Notes: generated by a model from the sequence alone, not told the origin. Shown: positions 1-5,085, counted from the first letter of the stretch. The stretch is DNA of 10,138 bases from Nanobdellota archaeon (GCA_018816205.1 JAHIWJ010000076.1:1-10138), one strand, 5' to 3'. Made by a program: numbers and translations.

Positions 1-72
1 TTCCTTATCGAGATTTTCAATTAAAAATTTAAGAACTTCAAAATCTGTTTTTTCTAATTTTATATATACCAT
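1..72 (-). CDS. 5' end of a leftward gene, possible winged-helix transcription regulator (partial)
   Basis: A minus-strand ATG at 72-70 opens a frame that stays open to the window edge, giving 24 residues (starting MVYIKLEKTDFEVLKFLIEN). The TDFEVLKFLIENLDKE stretch looks like the first helix of an archaeal winged-helix DNA-binding protein, where a similar 'hydrophobic helix, then N-x-(D/E)-K-E' opening is common. A TATA-like element on the minus strand (101-108) lies about 30 bases upstream, so the transcript would have at most a very short leader. The start codon sits inside one 18-bp palindrome and the TATA box inside a second, which fits an autoregulated regulator. Only the N-terminus is visible, so the family call is inference. 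Confidence 0.55.
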   Translation of the reverse strand, partial: MVYIKLEKTDFEVLKFLIENLDKE

Positions 73-82
73 GTGTGGTATA
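65..82. promoter_or_regulatory. Operator-like palindrome 1, covering the start codon of the leftward gene
   Basis: TATACCATGTGTGGTATA is an inverted repeat with 7-bp perfect arms (65-71 and 76-82) around TGTG. It contains the minus-strand ATG. It shares the form TATACC-N6-GGTATA with a second site 22 bp downstream, so a dimeric repressor could bind both on the same face of the helix. Confidence 0.6.
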
Positions 83-86
83 ACAT

Positions 87-104
87 TATACCCTCTCAGG
101 TATA
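87..104. promoter_or_regulatory. Operator-like palindrome 2, overlapping the TATA box of the leftward gene
   Basis: TATACCCTCTCAGGTATA is a second TATACC-N6-GGTATA palindrome, four bases after the first. Its right half overlaps the minus-strand TATA-like sequence at 101-108. A bound regulator would block TBP access. The intermediate half-sites also form a perfect GGTATAA-CA-TTATACC palindrome (77-92). Confidence 0.6.
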
Positions 105-191
105 TAAACTTTTTGAGTTGCGATTGTTGCTTGGAAAGTAAAGGGAGTAGTTTCTGATAGTGAAGGGTTTTTATTTTTTTGAAAAGCAAAG

Positions 192-199
192 TTTATATC
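192..199 (+). promoter_or_regulatory. TATA-like promoter element for the gene at 223
   Basis: TTTATATC is centred about 27 bases before the ATG at 223. This matches leaderless archaeal spacing and supports that ATG over the GTG at 160. Confidence 0.5.
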
Positions 200-222
200 A
201 CCCTCTTTTATTCTCTGATTTT

Positions 223-459
223 ATGGCAGATAAAGATGAAAGGATTATTGATCAATGTAGAGAAGCGTATGTAGCTGCTTTGAGAGGTGATAAAGACATA
301 GTTCAAAATCATCCGATTATGCGCGGTTTTACTGGGAATCTTGGCTCTAGAGTTGATGTTGGTGAATACATTGTGCAGCAAGTGCCCGAAGAGGCGAGGG
401 GTAAAATTTATGCAGAATTTATTATTGTTGAGGAAATAAAGAGGTCAGTAAGACGTTAG
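223..459 (+). CDS. Small protein of unknown function (78 aa)
   Basis: I do not recognise this protein. The frame is open from a GTG at 160, but the 21 extra residues are poorly protein-like and a TATA-like element lies inside them, so I place the start at the ATG at 223 (MADKDERIID...). The product is soluble-looking and charged, with predicted helices at each end (DERIIDQCREAYVAALRG and the C-terminal EEIKRSVRR). A middle part around residues 30-50 is rich in glycine, asparagine and arginine. It has one cysteine and no membrane segment. It stands alone between the leftward regulator and the tRNA-Ser gene. That it is a real gene is likely; its role is unknown. Confidence 0.6.
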   Translation: MADKDERIIDQCREAYVAALRGDKDIVQNHPIMRGFTGNLGSRVDVGEYIVQQVPEEARGKIYAEFIIVEEIKRSVRR

Positions 460-507
460 TGAAACTTCGAAATCATCCTCTTTTCACCCTGTGAATTTGC
501 CATTATC

Positions 508-525
508 TTGAGAACACTTTCTCAA
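508..525. repeat. Inverted repeat (7-bp arms)
   Basis: TTGAGAA-CACT-TTCTCAA can form a short stem-loop. It lies about 95 bases past the 3' end of the minus-strand tRNA-Ser and about 50 bases past the 223-459 gene. It could mark transcript ends from either side, but no strong T-tract follows. The rest of 460-617 shows nothing I can identify except a short palindrome (GCATTAATGC, 535-544). Confidence 0.3.
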
Positions 526-617
526 AATAAAAGCGCATTAATGCATAACTGCCAATCTTGTAATCATCGAGATACAAACTCCGATATTTATGTCAATAAG
601 TTGACCCTAAGGGTAAC

Positions 618-777
618 CGCCCACACCAGGATTTGAACCTGGGAATCCGTGAGGAAACGGGATCTTTGCTACCCTGCTTTGCAGGCATTCGTAGTTTTTC
701 TACCTACCTAGAGTTTCTTTTTTCTAAAAAGAAACTGTAGTAGCAATCCCGCGCCGTAACCGCTGGGCCATGTGGGC
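618..777 (-). tRNA. tRNA-Ser (anticodon GCU) with intron
   Basis: On the minus strand the acceptor stem GCCCACA (777-771) pairs with TGTGGGC (625-619), with discriminator G at 618 as expected for tRNA-Ser. The T arm is CCAGG-TTCAAAT-CCTGG. The D arm and anticodon stem (CGGGA/TCCCG) are intact, and a long variable arm marks a class II tRNA. The anticodon loop reads TT-GCU-A, then the intron, then A38. GCU plus the long variable arm and discriminator G give Ser for AGC/AGU codons. Exons are 777-741 and 663-618, 83 nt in all. CCA is not encoded. A weak TATA-like stretch (about 805-813) lies upstream. Confidence 0.93.
664..740 (-). other. 77-nt archaeal tRNA intron in tRNA-Ser
   Basis: The intron lies between positions 37 and 38. 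The exon-intron junctions form a canonical bulge-helix-bulge: 4-bp helix TTGC/GCAA, three-base bulges TAC and AGA cut between their second and third bases, then TAC pairing with GTA inside the intron. This is the substrate of the archaeal splicing endonuclease. The intron body contains three perfect hairpins: an 11-bp stem (712-722 with 726-736), GTAG/CTAC (691-703) and CCTGC/GCAGG (673-685). Confidence 0.88.
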
Positions 778-934
778 TTCTTACAAAAACAAGAGAATCT
801 AGACGTTTTAAAGGTTATCATAAAGATTTGCGAATTCGCTTAGCAATAACATTTTTAATTCTTTGTTTTCATTGCAGGATGGCGTTTTTCACGAAGTAAC
901 ATTTTTAAACCATTGACTTATCAATCTGAAATCA

Positions 935-941
935 GGGAGGT
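935..941 (+). promoter_or_regulatory. Strong Shine-Dalgarno sequence for the acidic microprotein
   Basis: GGGAGGT ends five bases before the ATG at 947, a good anti-SD match. It stands out here because most neighbouring genes look leaderless. It is the main support for translation of the very short frame that follows. Confidence 0.6.
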
Positions 942-946
942 TAAAA

Positions 947-1021
947 ATGTCTGAAGAGTACGAGGAGTACGAAGAAGATGATGAGGAAGAACCCGAAGAA
1001 GACGAAGACACTGAGGAATAA
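947..1021 (+). CDS. Polyacidic microprotein (24 aa)
   Basis: A 24-codon frame begins MSEEYEEYEEDDEEEPEEDE and 18 of its 24 residues are Asp or Glu; the others are Met, Ser, two Tyr, Pro and Thr. It has its own strong Shine-Dalgarno sequence, a T-rich stretch upstream (902-910) that could hold a promoter, and a T-tract terminator just after the stop. The upstream frame is closed at 914-916, so it is not the tail of a longer protein beginning nearby. The complementary strand gives a low-complexity poly-serine frame that I regard as a shadow. I know no family to assign. A highly acidic peptide could bind a basic partner such as a chromatin protein or ribosomal protein, or mimic nucleic acid; that is inference. 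Confidence 0.6.
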   Translation: MSEEYEEYEEDDEEEPEEDEDTEE

Positions 1022-1052
1022 ATCTTCATAGTTCTTTTTATTGTTTTTTTCT
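1022..1052 (+). terminator. T-tract terminator after the acidic microprotein
   Basis: T runs at 1035-1039 and 1044-1050 directly follow the stop codon. Oligo-T stretches without a required hairpin are typical archaeal termination signals. The opposite-strand gene ends at 1078, so this also separates convergent genes. Confidence 0.55.
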
Positions 1053-1077
1053 GGCCCAGCATTCTTAACAATTTAAA

Positions 1078-1845
1078 CTACCTTTTTTTCAAATCAAAGT
1101 CGACCATCACCGGAAGATGATCTGAGAAGGGCATCTTCAAAACAGAATACTTCTTTACATTTATTTCCGGAGAAGTCAAAACATAATCAAACCTTCTTCT
1201 CGGATGGCAAGTCGGATAGGTAAAGATGCGTCCTCCCCGAACCCTAAACCTGTGCTTCAACCCGGTCTCTTTTAAAAGCTCGCCAATTTCTTCCTCGCCA
1301 TTAAACGTGTTGAAATCCCCCGCCAAGACAACCGGTGTTTTAACCCCCTTTACAATGCCAATCAGCTCTTCAATTTGTTTTTTTCGCGTCTCTTTCAGTA
1401 AAGCCAGATGCACAATCAAAAAAGTGACTTGCCTGCCTAAATCTGCACCAACCTTAATCACCGTTCGTTTCATCCCTTCTTTCAGATAAATCGTCTCGAT
1501 ATGAGAAAGTTTCCTTTTGCTGATTATCGCATTAGACTGCCTGTTTAGAAACGGAATTGTCTTTAGAATATTGAACCTACCACGCAGGTCATATTTTATC
1601 CTCCGAACGCGATAAGGCATTCCAAGGTGTCTCTGTATAACCGAAAAATAATCGCTCTCAACGATGTTCCTTCCGCCAACTTCTGCAAACGCAACAACAT
1701 CAGGGTCGAGTTTCTTAAGTTCCTCAGCGATTTGTAGCTCAATTCCACGCGGGTGCGCAACTCTTTTCCAAAACTGCAGATACTCTGATTTATTGCCTTT
1801 CAGTCCTTCAAGATACTCGATATTATAGAAAATAACTCTCACCAT
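1078..1845 (-). CDS. Endonuclease/exonuclease/phosphatase (EEP) family protein
   Basis: The predicted 255-residue protein has every hallmark of the Mg2+-dependent EEP superfamily (DNase I, AP endonuclease, sphingomyelinase, inositol-phosphatase types). These are N8 (VIFYNIEYL), the metal ligand E55 (VVAFAEVGG), H147 (FLIVHLALL), D177 and N179 (VLAGDFNTF), D220 (RRRFDYVL) and the catalytic pair D242-H243 (FSDHLPV). The substrate cannot be read from this: a nuclease, phosphodiesterase or phosphatase are all possible, though archaeal relatives are usually annotated as EEP proteins or exonuclease III-like. The frame extends upstream to an ATG at 1884, but the TATA-like CTTTATAAG centred at 1871 lies 26 bases before the internal ATG at 1845, and homology also starts there (MVRVIFYN). 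I therefore choose 1845. Confidence 0.88.
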   Translation of the reverse strand: MVRVIFYNIEYLEGLKGNKSEYLQFWKRVAHPRGIELQIAEELKKLDPDVVAFAEVGGRNIVESDYFSVIQRHLGMPYRVRRIKYDLRGRFNILKTIPFLNRQSNAIISKRKLSHIETIYLKEGMKRTVIKVGADLGRQVTFLIVHLALLKETRKKQIEELIGIVKGVKTPVVLAGDFNTFNGEEEIGELLKETGLKHRFRVRGGRIFTYPTCHPRRRFDYVLTSPEINVKKYSVLKMPFSDHLPVMVDFDLKKR

Positions 1846-1866
1846 TCCTTTTTCTAAGATAGGAAG

Positions 1867-1875
1867 CTTTATAAG
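1867..1875. promoter_or_regulatory. Shared bidirectional TATA box
   Basis: CTTTATAAG is nearly its own reverse complement. It is centred 26 bases from the EEP start codon at 1845 (leftward) and 28 bases from the first base of tRNA-Met at 1899 (rightward). No other good TATA-like sequence lies at the right distance for either gene, although TATATA directly abuts the tRNA 5' end. Confidence 0.55.
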
Positions 1876-1898
1876 TTTCTCCAAGCCACTACATATAT

Positions 1899-2018
1899 AG
1901 CGGGGTAGAGCAGCCTGGAGTGCTCGCGAGGCCCATAAGGAAATCCGTAGGATTTACGTTCCTGCGAGAATTCGCTAGGATACCTCGAGGTCGTGCGGTT
2001 CAAATCCCACCCCCGCTA
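1899..2018 (+). tRNA. tRNA-Met (CAU) with intron, probably the initiator, with anomalies
   Basis: The acceptor stem AGCGGGG (1899-1905) pairs with CCCCGCT (2011-2017), with discriminator A at 2018. The D stem is GAGC/GCTC, the anticodon stem CGAGG/CCTCG, and the anticodon CAU (1934-1936). A1-U72 at the stem end is a hallmark of archaeal initiator tRNA. Three points are odd. Position 33 (1933) is C rather than the near-universal U. The anticodon stem has only two of the three G:C pairs typical of initiators. The T stem GTG-C-GG/CCCAC pairs perfectly only if C1996 is bulged out. Exons are 1899-1937 and 1982-2018. It could be a functional but divergent initiator, a decaying copy, or carry a sequencing error. 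Confidence 0.82.
1938..1981 (+). other. 44-nt archaeal tRNA intron in tRNA-Met
   Basis: Removing this stretch restores a 7-base anticodon loop, with the intron again between positions 37 and 38. The junction can form a bulge-helix-bulge with bulges TAA (1936-1938) and ATA (1980-1982), and a central helix CCCA/TAGG containing one C-A mismatch. It is therefore a relaxed motif compared with tRNA-Ser. The intron folds into AAATCC/GGATTT within AGGAA/TTCCT, plus a GCGA/TCGC hairpin. Confidence 0.75.
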
Positions 2019-2131
2019 AATGTTATTACTAATTACCTGTGACAGAATGGACAAACAAAAACCAGCAAAGAAAGAATTCAAAAAATTTCTCAAAGAAAAG
2101 TAAGAAATATCGCCCATTAGTTTCTGGGATG

Positions 2132-2150
2132 GCAAACGCAGGGCGTTTGC
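2132..2150. repeat. Perfect 8-bp hairpin
   Basis: GCAAACGC-AGG-GCGTTTGC forms a tight stem-loop between tRNA-Met and the next promoter. No T-tract follows at once (TAATCATC, then an A-rich stretch), so it is not a clear terminator; it may still define the tRNA transcript 3' region. The rest of 2019-2200 has no convincing gene. Confidence 0.4.
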
Positions 2151-2201
2151 TAATCATCTAAAAAATAAAAACTTTTTGTACTTCAATTGACACAAACAAT
2201 A

Positions 2202-2219
2202 AGTTTATATATGTAAACT
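2202..2219. promoter_or_regulatory. Dyad-symmetric TATA region of the MNT/HEPN operon
   Basis: AGTTTATATATGTAAACT has perfect 6-bp arms AGTTTA/TAAACT around a TATATG core that contains the TATA box (about 2204-2211). The TATA centre is about 25 bases before the ATG at 2233. The symmetry suits a dimeric repressor, and the first gene encodes a winged-helix protein, so autoregulation is plausible. Confidence 0.45.
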
Positions 2220-2232
2220 AATGATTTATATA

Positions 2233-2817
2233 ATGAAAAACGGAAAAGATAACGAGATGAAACTCGTACTCTTTATTTTGAAGAACCCAGAAAGCGAATA
2301 CAACTCACGAAACCTGGCAGAGCTAATGGGGATCAGCCCGATGGGAGCATTAAAAATAGCAAGAAAACTTGAAGCAGAAGGAATACTGAAATCAAGACAA
2401 ATCGGAAAAGCGAAAATTTACAACATCGCTTATGACAACAATTATGCACAGGTTTACGTTTCGTTTCTGCTGAAAAGAGAAGCAGAACAAGCCAGCCCTT
2501 ATGTGAAGAGATGGATAAAAGAGTTACAAAAAATAAAACATGCGAAAGCAGTTGTTTTATTCGGATCGGTCCTTTCAAAAAAAGAGAAAGCGGGCGACAT
2601 AGATGCTCTGATTGTTGTAGACCAAAAGAATTTCAAAGAAGCCCAGAAAGAAGTTGACGATATAAACCTCCTCAATGAAAAAAAGATTCACCCGGTATAC
2701 CAAACAGAGAATGATCTAGAAAAGCATATAAATGAAGACAACAAAGTAATACTAAACGCCATCAAAGGCATGGTCCTATCAGGAGAAGACGTTTTGATAA
2801 AACATCTAAGAAAATGA
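2233..2817 (+). CDS. Winged-helix plus minimal nucleotidyltransferase (MNT) protein, antitoxin-like
   Basis: The 194-residue protein has two parts. Residues about 9-70 form a winged helix-turn-helix (NSRNLAELMGISPMGALKIARKLEAEG as helix-turn-helix, then the wing up to QIGKAKIYNI). Residues about 100-185 form an MNT nucleotidyltransferase domain with the motif G111-S112 then D122-x-D124 (VLFGSVL...GDIDALIV), so the metal-binding Asp pair is present. In known MNT/HEPN pairs the MNT protein modifies or neutralises its HEPN partner. The stop codon overlaps the next start in ATGA, so the two are translationally coupled. The frame also offers ATGs at 2221 and 2257; TATA spacing favours 2233. The winged helix probably represses its own operon. 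Confidence 0.85.
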   Translation: MKNGKDNEMKLVLFILKNPESEYNSRNLAELMGISPMGALKIARKLEAEGILKSRQIGKAKIYNIAYDNNYAQVYVSFLLKREAEQASPYVKRWIKELQKIKHAKAVVLFGSVLSKKEKAGDIDALIVVDQKNFKEAQKEVDDINLLNEKKIHPVYQTENDLEKHINEDNKVILNAIKGMVLSGEDVLIKHLRK

Positions 2818-3326
2818 GTCACGCAAAAAACAAGGTTGATTGGTGTTTGAAGAAAGCAGAAAAAGAGCTTGAGGAAGGAAGCACCCATAGGGGACTCGTA
2901 AAAGTAAAGCCAAACAAACAACAAATTTTGAATCATATCGCCAAGGCAGAACACGACTTAAAGGCAGGAATTGAATTTGCAAGGATTGGCTTTTCAGATT
3001 GGTCTGCCAGCGCCTTTTTCTATTCAATGTACCAATCTTTTCTAGCGATTACAGCAAAATTCGGGTACGAATCGGGAAATCAAGAATGCACTTTCGCATT
3101 GATGCATAGTTTAGTTGAAGAGAAAAAGATCGATTTCGATAAAAGCTTGCTCGAGAAAATTGCTTCTTTAGACGTACAAGAAGCAAAAAGAGAAACAACA
3201 AGTGTTGGAGCAAGAGAAAAATATCAATACGGGACTGCACTTTCAATTGAAGACAATCTGTACAAAGAATTGCTGAATTTGGCAAAGAAGATTTTGTCCA
3301 AAACAAAAGAGATAATTGAAGAATAA
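2814..3326 (+). CDS. HEPN-domain protein, partner of the MNT protein
   Basis: This 170-residue all-helical protein matches the HEPN pattern. The core KAEHDLKAGIEFARIGFSDW, residues about 44-63, is followed by SASAFFYSMYQSFLAITAKFGY (residues 64-85), as in the UPF0332-like branch, where a 'FYxMYxxxxA' helix precedes a conserved histidine (H98, ALMHSLV). I find no RX4-6H motif, the RNase or AMP-acceptor signature of HepT-type toxins; no arginine is followed by histidine at that spacing. It may thus be a non-nucleolytic HEPN protein that binds nucleotide or partners the MNT enzyme. It overlaps the upstream gene by 4 bases (ATGA) and shares its promoter. The N-terminal about 35 residues are a charged extension before the core. 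Confidence 0.78.
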   Translation: MSHAKNKVDWCLKKAEKELEEGSTHRGLVKVKPNKQQILNHIAKAEHDLKAGIEFARIGFSDWSASAFFYSMYQSFLAITAKFGYESGNQECTFALMHSLVEEKKIDFDKSLLEKIASLDVQEAKRETTSVGAREKYQYGTALSIEDNLYKELLNLAKKILSKTKEIIEE

Positions 3327-3524
3327 ACCTTCAAATACCCGGTTAGTCTTGCTAATTTTCAATTGAGACTATTTCTTTAGAATAATCAAAAACGAGGCCC
3401 CTCTATTGTAATCCAGAAATTCCCCTCCAAGAAAGAAATCAAAAAAGGTTTACCGCCTATGAGGTTTGATTATGATAATTAGAGGTAGGTGCAACTTGAT
3501 TAGGCTTTCAATAGAAAAAGAAAA

Positions 3525-3533
3525 CTTATTAAA
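3525..3533 (+). promoter_or_regulatory. TATA-like element for the gene at 3555
   Basis: CTTATTAAA is centred about 26 bases before the ATG at 3555, implying a leaderless transcript. The 228 bases between the HEPN stop and this start hold nothing else I can identify. Confidence 0.45.
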
Positions 3534-3554
3534 TGCACTTCAACTCTGTAAGTA

Positions 3555-3935
3555 ATGGTAACTTCAAAAAAAGGTGGCTCCCCTCTAATAATAACTATCA
3601 TTGTCTTAGTAATAATTGCTGGAGGGGTAATAGCATATTTCATTAACAACAATGGTAATGGTGGCGAGACATTACCTGAAGATATTTGCATCTACAATGA
3701 TGAAAAACAGATTACTTGCGGGGCAGCATATGTTATTGTATTAGAAGGATCCGAGTATCCTCTTACAGCTAATGAGCCATTTTACTTCCCACAAGGTGAA
3801 GGTGAAATGATTGGGTTAGTTGATCAGTCCAAACCAGAAGGAGAAAGATCATTTCTCTTGTTCTTAGAAGAAGGAAGACACACAATAAATGAAGAAACAT
3901 CGAGAAGAGCAGTCGGTTCTTTTTTAGCCAAATAA
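3555..3935 (+). CDS. Membrane-anchored small protein of unknown function (126 aa)
   Basis: I do not recognise the family. A short basic N-terminus (MVTSKKGGSP) precedes one strong membrane helix (residues about 11-30) and then a Gly/Asn linker (NNNGNGG). The remainder, residues about 40-126, is an acidic domain probably outside the cell. It looks beta-rich and has two cysteines ten residues apart (C45, C55) that could form a disulfide or bind metal. The basic start before the helix suggests an N-in, C-out signal-anchor topology. It stands alone, with its own TATA-like element, and is convergent with the next gene 8 bases away. Confidence 0.65.
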   Translation: MVTSKKGGSPLIITIIVLVIIAGGVIAYFINNNGNGGETLPEDICIYNDEKQITCGAAYVIVLEGSEYPLTANEPFYFPQGEGEMIGLVDQSKPEGERSFLLFLEEGRHTINEETSRRAVGSFLAK

Positions 3936-3943
3936 TGTAATGA

Positions 3944-4399
3944 TTATGCAGGGCCCAATTTAGGCTGTTGTGTAACAATACTTCCTTTTACACCAAGCAC
4001 TTTGGCTATCTTAAAGATATCTTCCTTAGTTACGCTATTTTGATATTTATGTCTCCAGTCCATTCTTTGAGAGATAGAAAAATCAAGATATGCAAGATAG
4101 ATAAAATTAACAGTTCCAATCATAAGCATTTTAGAGGGAAACTTCAAAATTATGTGAAACCTATTTTCATCTCTTGCGTATTCTTTTCCAAAGGCCTTAT
4201 GAATAATTGGAACTCCAATGACTTCCTCTAAAGTTTCATTTACAATTCTTTTTATCGGAATAAAAAACATATAAGGCCATTTAGCTCTTATCTCATTTGT
4301 TTTATTATCTTTTTCAATTTGAGGCCGAAAAAGACCTGCAAAATGATTTATTATAATTGTAGTTTTATCTGTTGACTCTTTGACAATAATCTCGGACAT
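3944..4399 (-). CDS. Protein of unknown function (151 aa)
   Basis: No family recognised. The protein starts MSEIIVKESTDKTTIIINHF and alternates beta-like stretches with charged segments. A hydrophobic patch (MLMIGTVNFIYLAYLDFSI, residues about 91-109) could be a buried core strand and helix rather than a membrane span. It is followed by a helix-turn-helix-looking tail (TKEDIFKIAKVLGVKGS) that could bind DNA; that is only an impression. A,T-rich TATA-like stretches lie upstream at about 4411-4423 and 4432-4440, the latter at better spacing. It converges on the membrane-anchored gene at 3555-3935. Confidence 0.6.
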   Translation of the reverse strand: MSEIIVKESTDKTTIIINHFAGLFRPQIEKDNKTNEIRAKWPYMFFIPIKRIVNETLEEVIGVPIIHKAFGKEYARDENRFHIILKFPSKMLMIGTVNFIYLAYLDFSISQRMDWRHKYQNSVTKEDIFKIAKVLGVKGSIVTQQPKLGPA

Positions 4400-4518
4400 A
4401 GTTGGACACCTAAAAATATATCTCTACGATTAATTAAATATCTTTCGGAGGTTAGATCACCAGATGTTTACGAGTTTAAGCAAGGCGCAGCCTGTTGAGT
4501 TTATGATAACTGAAGGAG

Positions 4519-4611
4519 AAAGCTTCGCTTTATCCGGCCGTAAGGAAAACCGCCCTGTCGGAGACGGGCGTGTTTTCCAGGTCGGCTCGGCGAAGCCGAG
4601 CTTTATTTATT
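4519..4611 (+). ncRNA. GC-rich triple-hairpin element, candidate structured RNA
   Basis: Three stem-loops follow each other: AAAGC-TTC-GCTTT (4519-4531); a long stem of 15 pairs (4544-4578) built from GGAAAAC/GTTTTCC, CGCCC/GGGCG and GTC/GAC with single bulged T at 4556 and 4571; and GCTCGGC-GAA-GCCGAGC (4585-4601). The last is followed by TTTATTTATT, a terminator-like ending. A TATA-like TTAAATAT (4434-4441) would start a transcript near 4464. The stretch is far richer in G+C than its surroundings, as expected for a folded RNA in an AT-rich genome. A 72-codon frame (4464-4682) runs through it, but I think that is incidental. No known RNA family is recognised; it lacks RNase P or SRP hallmarks. 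Confidence 0.45.
4585..4611 (+). terminator. Hairpin with T-rich tail
   Basis: A 7-bp GC-rich stem with a GAA loop (4585-4601) is followed at once by TTTATTTATT. It resembles an intrinsic terminator and probably forms the 3' end of whatever is transcribed from about 4464. Confidence 0.5.
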
Positions 4612-4651
4612 CATATAGGAATATCTTCACATCTCAAGAGAAATATAATAG

Positions 4652-5011
4652 CTATTTTACTTCCCTAGCTCTTCCCCTTTGAATTGCTTGAGTTATACTT
4701 TCGAGAAGTGACCCATTTGTAATAGGTCTTAGCGTGATAGCTCTTCTTTTTTGAACAGGTGGACGATCTTTGTCAGGAGTATATTTTGTGTCCACTTGTC
4801 TATATGCAACTGGAAGCACTTCTCTTTTGCCTTCCATAACTTCCGAAACCTGTTCTTTTAATGCGTAAAATTCTACAAACTCATACGGCTCGCGCATTCC
4901 TACCTCTCTTCTTATGAATCTAAAAGACTCTGTGCCTGGGAAACCACAAGGAACTTCGACTAAGCAATATTTTCTTTCTACTTCTTCTGTTGGGATTGTT
5001 CTTTGTGCCAC
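4652..5011 (-). CDS. Protein of unknown function (119 aa), GTG start
   Basis: No family recognised. It is a soluble, charged protein, with a beta-looking N-terminal half (EEVERKYCLVEVPCGFPGTESFRF), two cysteines (C16, C22) and an arginine-rich C-terminal part (QKRRAITLRP...QRGRAREVK) that could contact nucleic acid. The start is GTG at 5011, supported by CTTTATAAG centred 26 bases upstream (5033-5041). It diverges from the gene at 5106, and the two promoters lie back to back in the 94-base gap. Confidence 0.6.
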   Translation of the reverse strand: MAQRTIPTEEVERKYCLVEVPCGFPGTESFRFIRREVGMREPYEFVEFYALKEQVSEVMEGKREVLPVAYRQVDTKYTPDKDRPPVQKRRAITLRPITNGSLLESITQAIQRGRAREVK

Positions 5012-5032
5012 GTTAAACGTAGATAAAATTTA

Positions 5033-5041
5033 CTTTATAAG
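5033..5041 (-). promoter_or_regulatory. TATA box for the leftward gene starting at 5011
   Basis: CTTTATAAG, identical to the shared element at 1867-1875, lies 26 bases from the GTG start. Confidence 0.55.
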
Positions 5042-5076
5042 TCTTTCTATTTGTTACTACTAAGAAAATACAAAGA

Positions 5077-5085
5077 TTTATAAAT
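5077..5085 (+). promoter_or_regulatory. TATA box for the rightward gene starting at 5106
   Basis: TTTATAAAT is centred 25 bases before the ATG. The AAAGGAG just before the ATG abuts the start codon, so it is too close to act as a normal ribosome-binding site and would largely fall at or before the transcript start. Confidence 0.55.

Noticed and set aside
830..839. Palindrome GCGAATTCGC upstream of tRNA-Ser, resembling the GCGA/TCGC hairpin in the tRNA-Met intron
   Set aside because: Too short and only partly similar; likely chance.
889..1071. 60-codon minus-strand frame rich in serine
   Set aside because: It is the antisense of the acidic microprotein; its low-complexity Ser tract simply mirrors GAA/GAG/GAT codons, and it has no translation signals.
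2047..2103. 18-residue basic frame (MDKQKPAKKEFKKFLKEK) after tRNA-Met
   Set aside because: No Shine-Dalgarno sequence or TATA at useful spacing. It could be a genuine microprotein, but nothing beyond the frame supports it.
3472..3555. 27-residue frame whose stop overlaps the ATG at 3555 (TAATG)
   Set aside because: The overlap looks like coupling, but a TATA-like element for the 3555 gene lies inside this frame and the peptide is unremarkable.
4464..4682. 72-codon plus-strand frame over the hairpin element
   Set aside because: The start fits TATA spacing, but the sequence is dominated by perfect stem-loops and ends inside the convergent gene. I treat it as a by-product of a structured RNA, though it is not excluded.
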